Positions 20,901 through 32,411 of a stretch of 64,000 nucleotides of DNA are shown here, in pieces. Each line of letters begins with the position of its first letter. Positions within the stretch are counted from its first letter, which is position 1. The notes beneath the pieces were generated by a model. That model was given only the letters and a program-made list of their open reading frames with translations. It searched no databases and had not been told where the DNA came from. The stretch is from Adenophora triphylla var. japonica (lineage: Eukaryota; Streptophyta; Magnoliopsida; Asterales; Campanulaceae), in assembly GCA_022495995.1 (NCBI GenBank), contig JAFEMH010000072.1, forward strand, positions 558,001-622,000. Direction: 5' to 3'. The translations under genes and the position numbers were made by a program.

Positions 20901-20983
20901 ACAAGGCTCGGTTGGTTACAAAGGGATATAATCAAATCGAAGGTCTGTTACAGGATATTGCATATTCCTCGGCAATTCGTTAA
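17946..20983 (+). pseudogene. copia-2 Gag-Pol remnants
   Basis: Gag starts at ATG 17946 (MAEKEETSNKFDNPNDPFFL, then NYSTWSRAMLMAL) and stops at 18143; further Gag pieces follow to about 18660. Two zinc knuckles are encoded at 18715-18825 (CGTCDKIGHTSDTC and CDYCGWKGHTIDVC). The ORF 18898-19860 holds the protease (FWILDTGSTNHM), GAG-pre-integrase (VWHQRLGHLSNKSF) and integrase start (IHVDIWGGYH, RSDNG), then a stop. 19857-20338 continues the integrase ([15 protein letters not shown]). 20441-20983 carries the pre-RT linker and RT start (GCKWVYKIKHRSDGTVERYK). Multiple stops and frameshifts make it inactive. Confidence 0.88.
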
Positions 20984-21324
20984 TTTCCTGGAAGACCAAG
21001 AAGTAAACAACAGTATCTCGATCTAGTGCAGAAGCTGAATATCGATCGATGGCCTCAACTTGCTGTGAAATTACATGGTTGAAAGTAGTTCTACAAGATT
21101 TAGGGATTGAGCATTCACATCCCATTATCCTATACTGTGACAATCAAGTTTCCCTACACATTGCCTCAAACCCCGTCTACCATGAACGAACAAAGCATAT
21201 AGAAATTGATTGTCATCTTGTGCGAGAGAAAGTTCAAGAAGGAATGATCAAGATGACTCACATTTCTACTTCAAAGCAACCAGCTGACATCTTTACGAAA
21301 CCATTAAGTTCTACACATTTCTAG
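20984..21324 (+). pseudogene. copia-2 RNase H remnant after RT deletion
   Basis: Directly after GYNQIEGL of the RT start comes the RNase H region ([67 protein letters not shown]). The catalytic palm with YVDD and roughly 1 kb of RT are absent; the junction is near 20950-20995. Confidence 0.85.
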
Positions 21325-21379
21325 ACATTACTCAGCAAGTTAGGAATTATCAATATCAATTCCAAACTTGAGAGGGCTA

Positions 21380-21586
21380 TATAAAGAAAACGTGGTCAAA
21401 TGATTGCACATATCATGGGATATACTACCTAATTTGGGTGCTGAATTGTCTCCATTTATATATGAGTGTATATTAGAGAATATATTGCACTGCTTTAGTT
21501 TAGTAGCAATATTAGATATAGCATTGTATATATTTACTACTTTTCATCATCAATGGAATTTAACAAATTCAATTCACTTCTTTTCA
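21380..21586 (+). repeat. copia-2 3' LTR
   Basis: A 207-bp repeat matching the 5' LTR with about 10 differences, including a changed first dinucleotide (TATAAAG instead of TGTAAAG). Confidence 0.9.
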
Positions 21587-21693
21587 ATATTAACTCGTGA
21601 TAATACATAATATGCTTTTCATTTTGTATAATTAAGTGTTATTTTGTAGTATCGTTTTTTATTGTATTTAATTTTGTTAATATTCTTTATAAG

Positions 21694-22495
<802 letters not shown>

Positions 22496-22499
22496 AAAA

Positions 22500-22501
<2 letters not shown>

Positions 22502-22583
<82 letters not shown>
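22502..22583. repeat. (TA)n microsatellite
   Basis: About 40 TA units directly after the TIR element; with 21698-21790 it may be a once-continuous tract split by insertion. Confidence 0.95.
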
Positions 22584-22585
<2 letters not shown>

Positions 22586-22912
22586 GAGAATGCCCCTTAA
22601 ATTCTAAAAAAGTTTCATAATGTCTCATATGTTCTTTTCCATATTATATTATCATGTTGTATTATTCTGTAATAATAATGCATAATATTGCATACTCATA
22701 TAATACAACATTGATGAAGACAGGTGGAACCAACGATCAGCTACCGGTGATCGGATTCTGGACGATTTCCGACGATTGGTGGACGGTGACCGAATTTCGG
22801 CAGGCGACGACGGACGGTGGTGGCGGTGGGCGGCAGTGGTGGTGGCAGGAGGCAGTATTGAGGATGTTCTATCATAATTTTTAAATATTGCATATAGAAT
22901 GTAGTATAATAT
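22584..22912. other. Spacer before Tat-1
   Basis: Contains a GGTGG-rich stretch (22815-22855). No gene or element recognised. Confidence 0.5.
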
Positions 22913-23574
22913 TGAACATACCAAAAGTATCTAGCTGGGTCTAACGAGTAAAAGCCCAATCCACAAGCAATCATTGCCACCATATTCTCTGTGGGCTAGG
23001 CCCAATAAATACATGGCCCAAGACACATTTCACGTATCAGTCGACTAAGTTCATTGTCCGACTTATCAAGTCCCGACCTAACTTAGCCCGACCTGAAGAT
23101 CCGGGTTCTAATACGGGTACGATCCATGCTCTACCCGTCAGTCAGGTCGACCATTCCTCAAATGACGACCTCGACCTAATCAACAAGTGTCGACCTAACT
23201 AATATGGGCGCGCGAGGGTTAAGTCTTTCCATAACTACATTCCTACAAATCAGGGACTGTTATAGACACGTTCCCATGACCCATAACTGTCGCAAAAATC
23301 TCGGAGCTCATGTAGCACCACCAAAAATACAACGATCAACACCTATAAATACATCATCACTACCAACGGTGCAAAGGTAACTACAATTTTGTTATTTGAA
23401 TTCAATTGTTCATTTACAATATTTGCTCTCCGAAACATATACTTACTCTCACGCCCGAGGGTCTAAGCCGGAGACACATCCGGCTAGTCGTGGGTTCTTG
23501 TTTTCAGGTCAGGAGCCAGGTGATTAGTACTGCCACGTGGATGACTACTGATAAGCACAATTCCTGCAGCATCA
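22913..23574 (+). repeat. Tat-1 5' LTR
   Basis: 662 bp, TGAACATACC...TGCAGCATCA. It contains a TATAAATACATC box near 23344 and the CCGAGGGTCTAAGCCGGAG motif near 23455. Confidence 0.93.
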
Positions 23575-23638
23575 GTTTGGTTCCATTGCCGGGAACTGTG
23601 CTTTAGCTTGACCTCGAAAATTTCATCAACCTACAACA

Positions 23639-25246
23639 ATGGTAACCCCAGACGGGCATGTGACGAAGCTTCGATGAACTCAATGAGGTGAATGCCAACA
23701 CCAACGCAGTGATCTCAACACCAATCTGAAAACGCCAAATCTGCCTCCTCCCCACCAAATCGCCCTCATGGTAGAGCAACACGCTCTACCAGTGTTGTTG
23801 ATGGCAGGGGATTGCCAGATACAAGAAGGGGGAAAAGACACATGGAGGGACAAGGAGATCCACCTCCCCCTAAGCGTCCAACTGCTCATGTGAATGTTGG
23901 AAATAGGGCAGTCCCTCATCCAACCCATTGAGCGGGGAAGGAAATGTTATTGGAGCGAGCCCGGATTCGGCCGAGCTATTGGCAATAGAGGAGGCCGAGA
24001 AGGCGGATATAAGATCGAGAGGGTGGCTCCCTCTCAAGTCTCCAACAGGGCAACGAGCCGAAGTGCTAGGCCTAATGAGGGTGTGGGACGGAATGGTGAA
24101 GACAGATAGTTCAACGACCTCCCACTCTCATTCATGTGTCGAGTAATGACTTAAGGGGCTAGCCTCTCACTGTGAATAGGGAGCGGGAGGCTCAATCAGA
24201 TTTGAGGACGCATCTAGAGGCCAATAGAAGCCGGCGTGGTTCCCCTGCCCGGACACAAAGATCAGGATCTCACAGGGACAGGAATGGGCGCAGGTCGCCC
24301 ATAAGAGAAGAAAGGCGCAGGTCGCCACTTGGAGATAATAGGCGCAGGTCGCCACTTGGAGATAATAGGCACAGGTCATCATCGAGGGATGAGAGGCGCA
24401 GGTCGCCCCAAAGGAATGACAGGCATAGGTCTCCAGTTCGATCAGAAAGGGCTCATTCTCATCGAGACAGGAGGAGTAGGCAGGTAACTCCCCCCAGGAG
24501 TGAGGGTCAAAGGTCGAATGTCGTACCCCCTGCAGGAGATGACAGACCCGACGCTAGGGAATGGCTGATGATGAAAAAGAGGTTCGAACAATGGGAGGAG
24601 GAGAAGAAAAAGGACATTGGAAAGGTTGAACTAATCGACTTTGCTCTTCAACCTTTGTCCAAGGAACTGAGAGACAGTCGACCTCCTGCTGGATTTAGGT
24701 TGCCCCTTCTAGAGAAGTATTCAGGGTCAACCAACGCAAAAAGTCACAGTTCGTACAGTCACAACTCGACAAGAGTTGTTCGAAAAGGTTTACAACGTCG
24801 CCCTTGCCGAGGAAAGGAAGGAAAAGATAAATGGGAAAAGCCCCAAGGTGGAGGTTGCTGATGACAAGAAGGACTCCAACAAGAATGGAGGAAACAATAA
24901 AAATGGCAAGAACAGGACAAGGGCGACAGAGAAGGTGCCCGAGACTTTCACTCCCCTAACGGTGAGTCGAACTGAAATCCTGAATGCAGTCGAGTTGGCT
25001 CCACCTGCCCCAATGAACCCAGGCAACAAGTTCAGAAGGGACAACAACAAATACTGTGATAACCACAAAGACACGGGTCATCTCACGGAGGATTGCTTAG
25101 GCTTGAAGCGCATTATCCAAAGAATGGTCGAACAGGGAAGACTCGACGCATACGTGAAGAGGCCTCAAACTGGTGGAGGCGAGCAGCCTGCAGGTGGACA
25201 ACAAGGACCGAGGCAACCTAGATTGAACTTGGGGGTCATTACATAG
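23639..25246 (+). pseudogene. Tat-1 Gag, frameshifted and internally deleted
   Basis: The start MVTPDGH at 23639 is soon out of frame. The frame 24172-24750 carries an Arg/Ser-rich block of RRRSPLGDN-like repeats (24264-24490) and then REWLMMKKRFEQWEEEKKK...GFRLPLLEKYSG. Compared with Tat-2 (58707-59069) about 360 bp of the Gag core is missing at about 24746, shifting the frame. The rest (24776-25246) holds VALAEERKEKINGKSPK and the knuckle CDNHKDTGHLTEDC (C-x2-H-x4-H-x4-C), then a TAG at 25244 where Tat-2 has GAG. Confidence 0.85.
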
Positions 25247-28200
25247 CAAGCCAGTAACACCGCCATCAAGCACAAGATTTTTCAACTCAGTAAGGCCTCA
25301 CATGTGCCTCCAAGGAGGGATGTCAGAGATGATGTGATCAGCTTCTACCCCCATGAGTTGGCAACCAATATGGTGGCTAGGGAGCAAGTTCTCGTCATCC
25401 CAGGGCTCATAGACGGATGTACGACGAGCAGACTCTTAGTCGACACGGGGGCCTGCAAGGACATTTTATTCTACAAAACTTTCCAAGAGATGGGACTTAA
25501 TGACGAGCAGCTTGAAAGGTATGATGGCAGGTTGGAGGGTTTCACCAACCATCGAGTTGATGCCAAAGGACAGATTAAACTCGACGTCGACCTAGGCCAG
25601 CACCCCCACAGGGTAGTATCAAAGGTACAATTTATTGTGATAGACGTGAACGGTGACTATGCTTTGCTATACTTGGTATTCCTGGTCGGGTCGCTCTTGG
25701 AATGGTGGCATCAATCCTCACCAGCGAGTCAAGTTCCCTACACCTGCTGGAGTAGGATGTGTACAAGGCACAGCTCGAGCCTACCTGGATCATGTTCTCA
25801 GAGAAAGAAAGAAAAGGGAGTTAGAAATTGAGACTGCAAATGGTTACTTGAAGCTGTCCCAATCAGTCACCAAAACTACCCGACTGTCAACGATAACCAA
25901 TGTGGAAGAGTCGACCTATCGCTCAAATGACGAGGTCATGTTTGAGTTGACACGTCACTCTGAAACCACAGCGGTCGATCTAGATGTAGTTATGGTCGAC
26001 CAGGTCCTCATAGGCAACCTATGCCTCCAGATCGACAATAACTCGGGGGCCACCACCAGCGAGGTTGCAGATAAGCTGGATGATATGATAGCTGAGGAAG
26101 CTCCACACTTGGGGGCCGAGGAGAGAAAAAGATTTAGGGAGATCATCATTGAGACTCTACAGTTCAGAGATGGTCCAGAGCTGGAGGCTGTGGACAAGCT
26201 AGAATCAGTAGTCACCAACCCTTCCTACCCCGACCAAAAAATTCAGATTGGGAAACAATTATCAGCTGAGGAAAGGCTGGAAATCATCGAGCTACTCAAG
26301 GGGAGCAATTATGTCTTTGCGTGGAGAGTAGAAGACATTAAGGGAATCAAGGAAGAGGTTGTCGTTCACAGGCTTGAGGTCAACCCGACTATAAAGCCTA
26401 GACCCCAAAAATTGAGAAGCTTCGCTCGAGATAAGGAAGAGGCCATAAAAGTTGAGGTACAGAAACTTTTGAGTGCAGGTATTATCAAGGAGGCCACTCA
26501 TACAACGTGGTTGGCCAACGTGGTCATGGTGAAGAAATCAAATGGCAAATGGCGGATGTGTGTCGACTTCACCACTCTGAATCTTGCTTGCCCGAAGGAC
26601 AGCTACCCCCTTCCTAGAATTGACAAACTAGTTGATTCCATTGCTGGTCACTCCACCCTCAGCTTCCTCGACGCTTACTCAGGGTACCACCAGATTAAGA
26701 TGCATGAGGACGACATAGTCAAGACGGCATTTCAAGCGGCTGGAGGCATCTACTGCTACAACATGATGCCATTTGGATTGAAGAATGCAGGTGCGACTTA
26801 TCAAAGAATGGTGAACAAGGTCTTTGCCTCACAAATTGGCCGAAATATGGAGGCTTACGTCGACGATATGGTCATCAAAACTAAGACCGGACGTCACGTA
26901 GTCGACCTAAAAGAAACATTCGCCAATCTGCGAGCAAACGACATGAAACTCAACCCCAGCAAGTGTGTCTTTGGAGTAGCAGCTGGAAAGTTCCTTGGAT
27001 TCATGGTGTCCCAGAGAGGTATAGAAGCTAACCCGGAAAAGATCAAGGCTCTAGTCGAGATGAAGGAGCCTGCAAATATAAAGGAGATGCAGCGACTCAA
27101 TGGCAGGGTGGCAGCCCTAGGTCGCTTTATATCCAAGTCGGCTGAAAGGTCTCTCCCCTTCTTCAAATCATTGAGGGGGACGAAAAACTTTGAGTGGATG
27201 GCCGAATGTCATTCGTCGTTCCAACAACTCAAAGAATACCTTGCTACCCCTCCACTATTGAGCAGCCCGACCACTGGCGAGACCTTGTTTGTGTATCTGT
27301 CTGTGGGAGACAAGTCGGTGGCAGCAGTCTTGATTAGAGAAGAGGAAGGACTTCAAAAGCCAGTTTACTATGTCAGCAAGGCCCTATCAGACGTAGAGGG
27401 CAGGTACTACAATGCTGAAAAGGTCACATATGCTCTAGTCGTAGCTTCAAGGAAGCTGCGAGCTTATTTCCTGGCTCACCCTATAGTGGTTCTTACGAAT
27501 GCTCCCTTGAGAAAAATATTGCACAAGCCAGAGAGTTCAGGTCGCTTGCTCAATTGGTCAATTGCCCTTACGGAATTTGACATCGAGTATCGACCTAGAA
27601 AAGCGTTGAAGGCTCAAGCTCTAGCAGACTTTTTGGTCGAGCTTACGTTCACCAAGGAGGACAGCGAGCAGCGAGCTGAAAAGGAGAAAAACAAAGGGAA
27701 AGAACAAGAGTCCCAGCCCGCCAGCACTCTACCCGACGATTGTTGGAAAGTCTACTCGGATGGATCAGCAACCAAAAATGTTAGTGGAGCCGGGATTGTC
27801 TTGATCGAGCCAGAGTCGGGGACCGTGTACGAGGAGTCACTAAGGTTCAAATTCGATGCCTCCAATAATCAGGCGGAGTATGAAGCCCTGGTAGCAGCCA
27901 TAGAGTATGCCAAGTGCTTTGGAGCGACTAAAATCATGGCTTATTGTGACTCCCAACTAGTAGTCAACCAGGTTAGAGGCGAGTACGAGGTACTTAGTTC
28001 CACTCTGATCAAATACTGTGACCTGGTGAAGGAGCTGGTAAAGGATTTGGAATTCTGGGAGATTCAGAGGATTGGACGGGAAGACAACGAGCTAGCCGAC
28101 CTCCTCTCGAAATTAGCCACTTCAGATGAGCCACATGAAGAGCCCATCTCTTTCCTCGAAAATCCAGCTTATGAGAGGATAAAAATTCAATGTGTAGAGG

Positions 28201-29464
28201 ACGCTTCAAGAAATTGGGTTTATGAGAAGTGTTGGATCGAAGAAATGAAGGCGTACCTAGAAAGTGGCGAGCTGCCTGATGACGAGAAGAAAGCTCGAGC
28301 TATCAAAAAGAAAGCTCCAAGGTACGTCATTCAAGGGGGCGATCTGTTCAGAAGATCCTACACCCGACCATTGCTAAAGTGCATCCACCCTCAAGAGGTC
28401 GCCCTGTTAATACATGAAGTGCACAGTGGAATCTGTGGTGGACACCCGGGGGCCAGGACTCTAGCCGACAAGTTAATCACTTTGGGGTACTATTGGCCAC
28501 ACATGAGAGTTGACACCCATAACTTTGTTCAGCAATGTGATCAATGCCAAAGGTTTGCCAACTTACCTCATATGCCTACAACCGAGCAGACTCCAGTGAT
28601 TGCAACTTGGCCATTCGATATGTGGGGCGTCGACTTGATTGGACCCTTCCCTCCCGCCCGGGGAAATTGCAAGTATGTGATCGTCGCCATAGATTATTTC
28701 ACCAAGTGGGTTGAAGCAAAGCCACTAGCTCGCATCACAGAGGAAAATGCCATTAACTTCATCCATGACTTCATCTGGTGTAGATTTGGTTTTCCTAGAG
28801 CTATAGTATCTGACAATGGCCTACAATTCTCCCAAACCTTTGAAACAGAGATGAATCGAGTAGGGATCAAGCATTGGAAATCTTTTGTCGCCTATCCCCA
28901 AGGAAACGGGCAAGCTGAAGCTGCAAACAAGCTTGTACTATCCTCACTCAAGACGGGCCTTGTAGGTCGACGCAATAACTGGTTGGACGAACTCCCCCTT
29001 GCTCTTTGGGCAGTTCGCACAACCACTCGGGGGCCTACTGGGGAAACCCCATTTGCTTTAACATATGGGTCAGAGGCCATGGCACTGCCGAACTCGAGAT
29101 TTCCTTCGCTAGAGTAACCTTCTTTGATCAAGAGCAGAACGACATCAACAGATTGATCGACTTGGATTTAGTCGACGAGAAGCAAGACACGGCTTACCTT
29201 CGAATGGTTAACTATAAGCAGCGGACTAAAAGTTACCACGACAAGAAGGTGAAAGCAAGATCATTCCAAGTGGGAGATTATGTAATGAGGAAGATTGAAG
29301 CAACGGGGAGAAGGACCCAGCAGAACAAGCTATCTCCTAACTGGGAAGGTCCTTACATCGTCACTCGAGTCGTCAAGGAAGGAACTTACATGATATCTCA
29401 TCCTGGGGGAGAGGAGTTGAAACATCCTTGGCACGCCACTCACCTCATCAAATATTACTTCTAG
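25247..29464 (+). pseudogene. Tat-1 Pol: protease, RT, RNase H (two), integrase
   Basis: Protease motif LVDTGACKDILF at about 25440. A 2-base insertion near 25665 shifts to the frame of the 1,154-codon ORF ending at 29117. RT: FLDAYSGYHQIKMHEDD and YVDDMVIKT (about 26855). Gypsy RNase H: LTEFDIEYRPRKALKAQALA region. A second, archaeal-like RNase H follows (VYSDGSATKNVSGAGIVL, NNQAEYEALVAAIEYAK, YCDSQLVVNQVRGEYE). Integrase: HSGICGGHPGARTL...CDQCQRF zinc finger, then WGVDLIGPFPPARGN, VSDNGLQF, QGNGQAEAANKL. One base is lost near 29085, and the C-terminal part (ARVTFFDQEQND...KHPWHATHLIKYYF) is in another frame to 29464. Confidence 0.9.
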
Positions 29465-29574
29465 TTTTCAACTTCCAAGTTCAAGCTTGTCTTAGTTCTA
29501 GTTTTCAGATTGATGTAAACGTTTCCCTACTTCAATAAAAATTGCACCTTTGTTCAACCCGACACTGTGTAACA

Positions 29575-29960
29575 CTAACTTCAACAAGCTCGACTCATAG
29601 TCAGCTTCGTTTTAACAGGCTCGATTCTTAATCAGCTTCGTTCATCTAAACAAGTCCGACTCTTAGTCGACTTCGTTCTAACAAACTCGACTCTTAGTCG
29701 GCTTCGTTTTAACAGGCTCGATTCTTAATCAGCTTCGTTCATCTAAACAAGTCCGACTCTTAGTCGACTTCGTTCTAACAAACTCGACTCTTAGTCAGTC
29801 TGTTCTAGTTTAGCTCAATTCTCAATCAGCTTCACTCCTTAAAACAAGTCCGACCTAGGGTCGACTTTGTTCAAATGAGCTCGACCCTCGGTCAGCTTTG
29901 ATGAAATGAACTGGATCGACTCTTAGTCAATCTTGTTTCCAAAAGTTACATAAGTCTGAG
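29575..29960. repeat. Tandem array in Tat-1 3' region
   Basis: Sub-repeats of about 32 bp of the form AACTCGACTCTTAGTCGGCTTCGTTCT are grouped in a 97-bp higher-order unit (AACAGGCTCGATTCTTAATC starts at 29614 and again at 29711), becoming degenerate towards 29960. Located between pol and the antisense gene. Confidence 0.85.
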
Positions 29961-30255
29961 GTCGACTTAACCATCATAGGACAGGTCGACCTTAGTCTTA
30001 GAGTGACTCATTTGCCCTACTATATCTAGCTCGACACCTACATGCTGACATCAAAAGCATACAACATATAATAAAGGGAAGTCAGCTACGATTAAATATA
30101 AGTAAGTCTCCCAAAGTGGGCCAAGACTTAGGTAAATAAAGTTACAAAAGTACTATGCCTCCCAAAAAAAAGGGCCAAGGCATCTAAGTATTCATAAAAC
30201 CAAAAAATAAGAAATGTTTGGGACTTGTTCATTACATAACCATCAATTTCAAAAT

Positions 30256-31187
30256 TCAATCTGTGGGATCGCCTTCAACTTGACCACTGGTAGCCGCTTG
30301 CTCATCTACAGTTTCCTCCTGCTGCTGGGGGCCAATTGGTTTACCTGACTCAGAAAACCCATGCCTTGGAGTATCACCATCAAAGGCCAGTGAATCAGGC
30401 TCCTTGAATTCAGCCAGGATAGTGTTGAAGTTAACCTTTTCAATAGCAGGGGGATCCCAAGGTGCTGCCTCTGCTGCTTCATCATCTTTCTTTATAAGCT
30501 CCAGGTCATTATCGTTGAATGGCACCAAGGAGTGGCCTTGTCGTCTTCTTTGTGTTATATTGATCCTCGAGGCCCATTTGGCTAAGCGCTCGGCTGAGAG
30601 ATGTTGACAGAGGGATCCACAATGATACGTCGAGCCATATGTCTCAGGCCCACCTCGTAGAATCCCCTGGCTTCATCAGTGATATATTTGTTAAGCTCGT
30701 CACTATCTTTATAAGCCTTGACAGCATCCTCCTTTGCAGTCTTCACAGCAGCAGCTAGGTCCACCCCCCATTGAGCTCGAGCAGCATCCAACTCTTCTTG
30801 TTTCTTGGCCAAAGTGACAGGCACCTCCTCCAACTGTTGAGTCGCCAACGCCAGATCAGCAGCTAGCTTCTTCTTTTCCTCCTTGAGGGCAGCGAGTTCC
30901 TTGGTAGCTTCTCCCAACTGGCCCCAGGCTTCTTCTTTGGCCTTTATTTCGTTGTCTTTAACAAGCTTCAAAGCTTCATACGAGTTGTCCAAGTCTGAGT
31001 TCTCTTCCTTCAAGTTTTTTAGCTCCTCCTGCAACGTAGCGTTGGCTTCTTTCAGTTTCCCCACCTTGGCGTTCTCCTCCTCCAGTTTCTTCAACTCTGC
31101 ATTTTTCTTAGTCAGCATGGACTTGGCTAGCTTCTCCTGCTCCTCAGCAGCCTTCCGGTAAGTAGTGCTTGTCAATCATGGCAAGAG
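30256..31187 (-). pseudogene. Tat-1 antisense gene, C-terminal coiled-coil part
   Basis: The minus-strand ORF 31175-30582 is a long heptad-rich coiled coil (KAAEEQEKLAKSMLTKKNAE, LKKLEEENAKVGKLKEANA) ending ...YEVGLRHMARRIIVDPS. One base change of frame near 30595 joins it to AERLAKWASRINITQRRRQG and MVPFNDNDLELIKKDDEAAE, ending at 30256. An acceptor-like TTTCAG lies at 31188. Opposite in strand to gag-pol. Function unknown; extra antisense genes in this position are known from Tat elements. Confidence 0.6.
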
Positions 31188-32037
31188 ACTGAAAGGACGA
31201 GTGAGAGGAAGGGGTTAGATCTGACAGACACAAAATGGAGACATGGAACAGGCGAGCAAAATAAAGTTAACAACACAATAAATTGCCAAAGGGTTACCTC
31301 GGAGGAAGCTAGCCCGACCCTAGCTATGCAGGCTTCTGGAGTTAGAGGTTTCTTGGTGAACTCCATAATCAAATCCTGGTCAGCACCCCTCCTGACCATG
31401 GCCTGTCCGTACTCCAGCTCCGGGTACTCCCTGGCCAAGCAGTTGATCCTGGTCAAAGGAGCTACATCACTTAGCTCGTCAACACGAGACTGGATCAGCT
31501 CGGCATAAGAAATCTGGATGGGAGAAGGCTGGGGACTCCTAACTTCAGTCTCCATTGGCTCATTAGCGTCGACCTGATCAACTGTCGAGCTCACTTTGGT
31601 TTTCCCAATTTTGATTTTCTTACTAAGAGGGGTTGCATCATCATCCTCCTTCTCCTCGTCTAACTCGATCACAGGCGACTTGGCCTTGGAAGCTCTTTTA
31701 GCCTTGGCCTTGGCTTTGGCTTTGACCTGGCCACGAGTTCTAGTCTTGCTGGGCCCTTCAGCTGGCTCCACAGCTTGATCAGATATGTCGACCTCATCAG
31801 CATCGACCTCTTCTGTTCCCTGAGCAGCATCTCCAGCATGGTCTTCCTCCAGTTCCTCAAGGTTCTCCTCCACTGGAATAGAATTGACAGGGTCCACATC
31901 CACTGTTTTCAAAATTTCTTGACGAAGAACGCCCTCTCTCTCTCGATGTTCTTTGGCATTGGCTGCCCCGCAGCTCCTCTTGCTCTTCCTGATGTCAACA
32001 ACTCGGCCCATGCTTGCTTCCTGCTCTGGAGTTAGAA
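31172..32037 (-). pseudogene. Tat-1 antisense gene, acidic/basic middle part
   Basis: The minus-strand frame from about 32037 (LTPEQEASMGRVVDIRKSKR) contains a Glu/Asp-rich stretch, a Lys-Ala repeat (RGQVKAKAKAKAKRASKAK, possible nuclear signal) and then EYPELEYGQAMVRRGADQDL and TPEACIARVGLASSEVT. CAG before TTCTAAC (32040-32038) is a possible acceptor and GAG/GTAACC (31297) a possible donor, but phases with neighbouring pieces do not agree, so the exon model is tentative. Confidence 0.5.
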
Positions 32038-32411
32038 CTGCACCAAGGTTGAAATAATAAAAAGGTTTAGATCGACATATGGAATCTTTACATACGAGCA
32101 AACAGTTCTATGTACGAATTAAATATGTACGAGCTAATTATTCTACATACGAGCAGAATGTTCTATGTACGAATTAAATTTGCAAATAAACAATCAGCGA
32201 GTTAAGATATATGCTAGCTAACGAGTTCAACACACGAGCAGTTAGTCTGGGTATGAGCAAAACATGTACTTGTCAACAAATACAGGAGGGTTCAAGGGAC
32301 AGTCGAGTTCTTACCCCCGAAGTGCTCTACCCGATCCTTACAGTGATTGGCAATTTTCTTACAATAATGACATTCCCTCTTGAATCTGAATCGAGCTCCC
32401 TCATGGGTAAC

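Larger units (their letters stand above)
17672..21586 (+). mobile_element. Ty1/copia retrotransposon, internally deleted
   Basis: A 3.9-kb plus-strand element with LTRs 17672-17879 and 21380-21586. The PBS TGGTATCAGAGCA begins at 17880 and a purine tract (CTTGAGAGGGC) ends at 21379. Both flanks carry ATATT (17667-17671 and 21587-21591), a perfect 5-bp target duplication. Coding is decayed and the reverse transcriptase core is missing, so it is non-autonomous. Confidence 0.92.

Noticed and set aside
25955..29131. Minus-strand ORFs across Tat-1 pol
   Set aside because: Opposite-frame shadows of the pol gene; no conserved motif.
29575..29960. Operator-like inverted repeats (CTCGACTCTTAGTCGG) as regulatory sites
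   Set aside because: They are part of a tandem array in a retrotransposon, better explained as satellite-type repeats.
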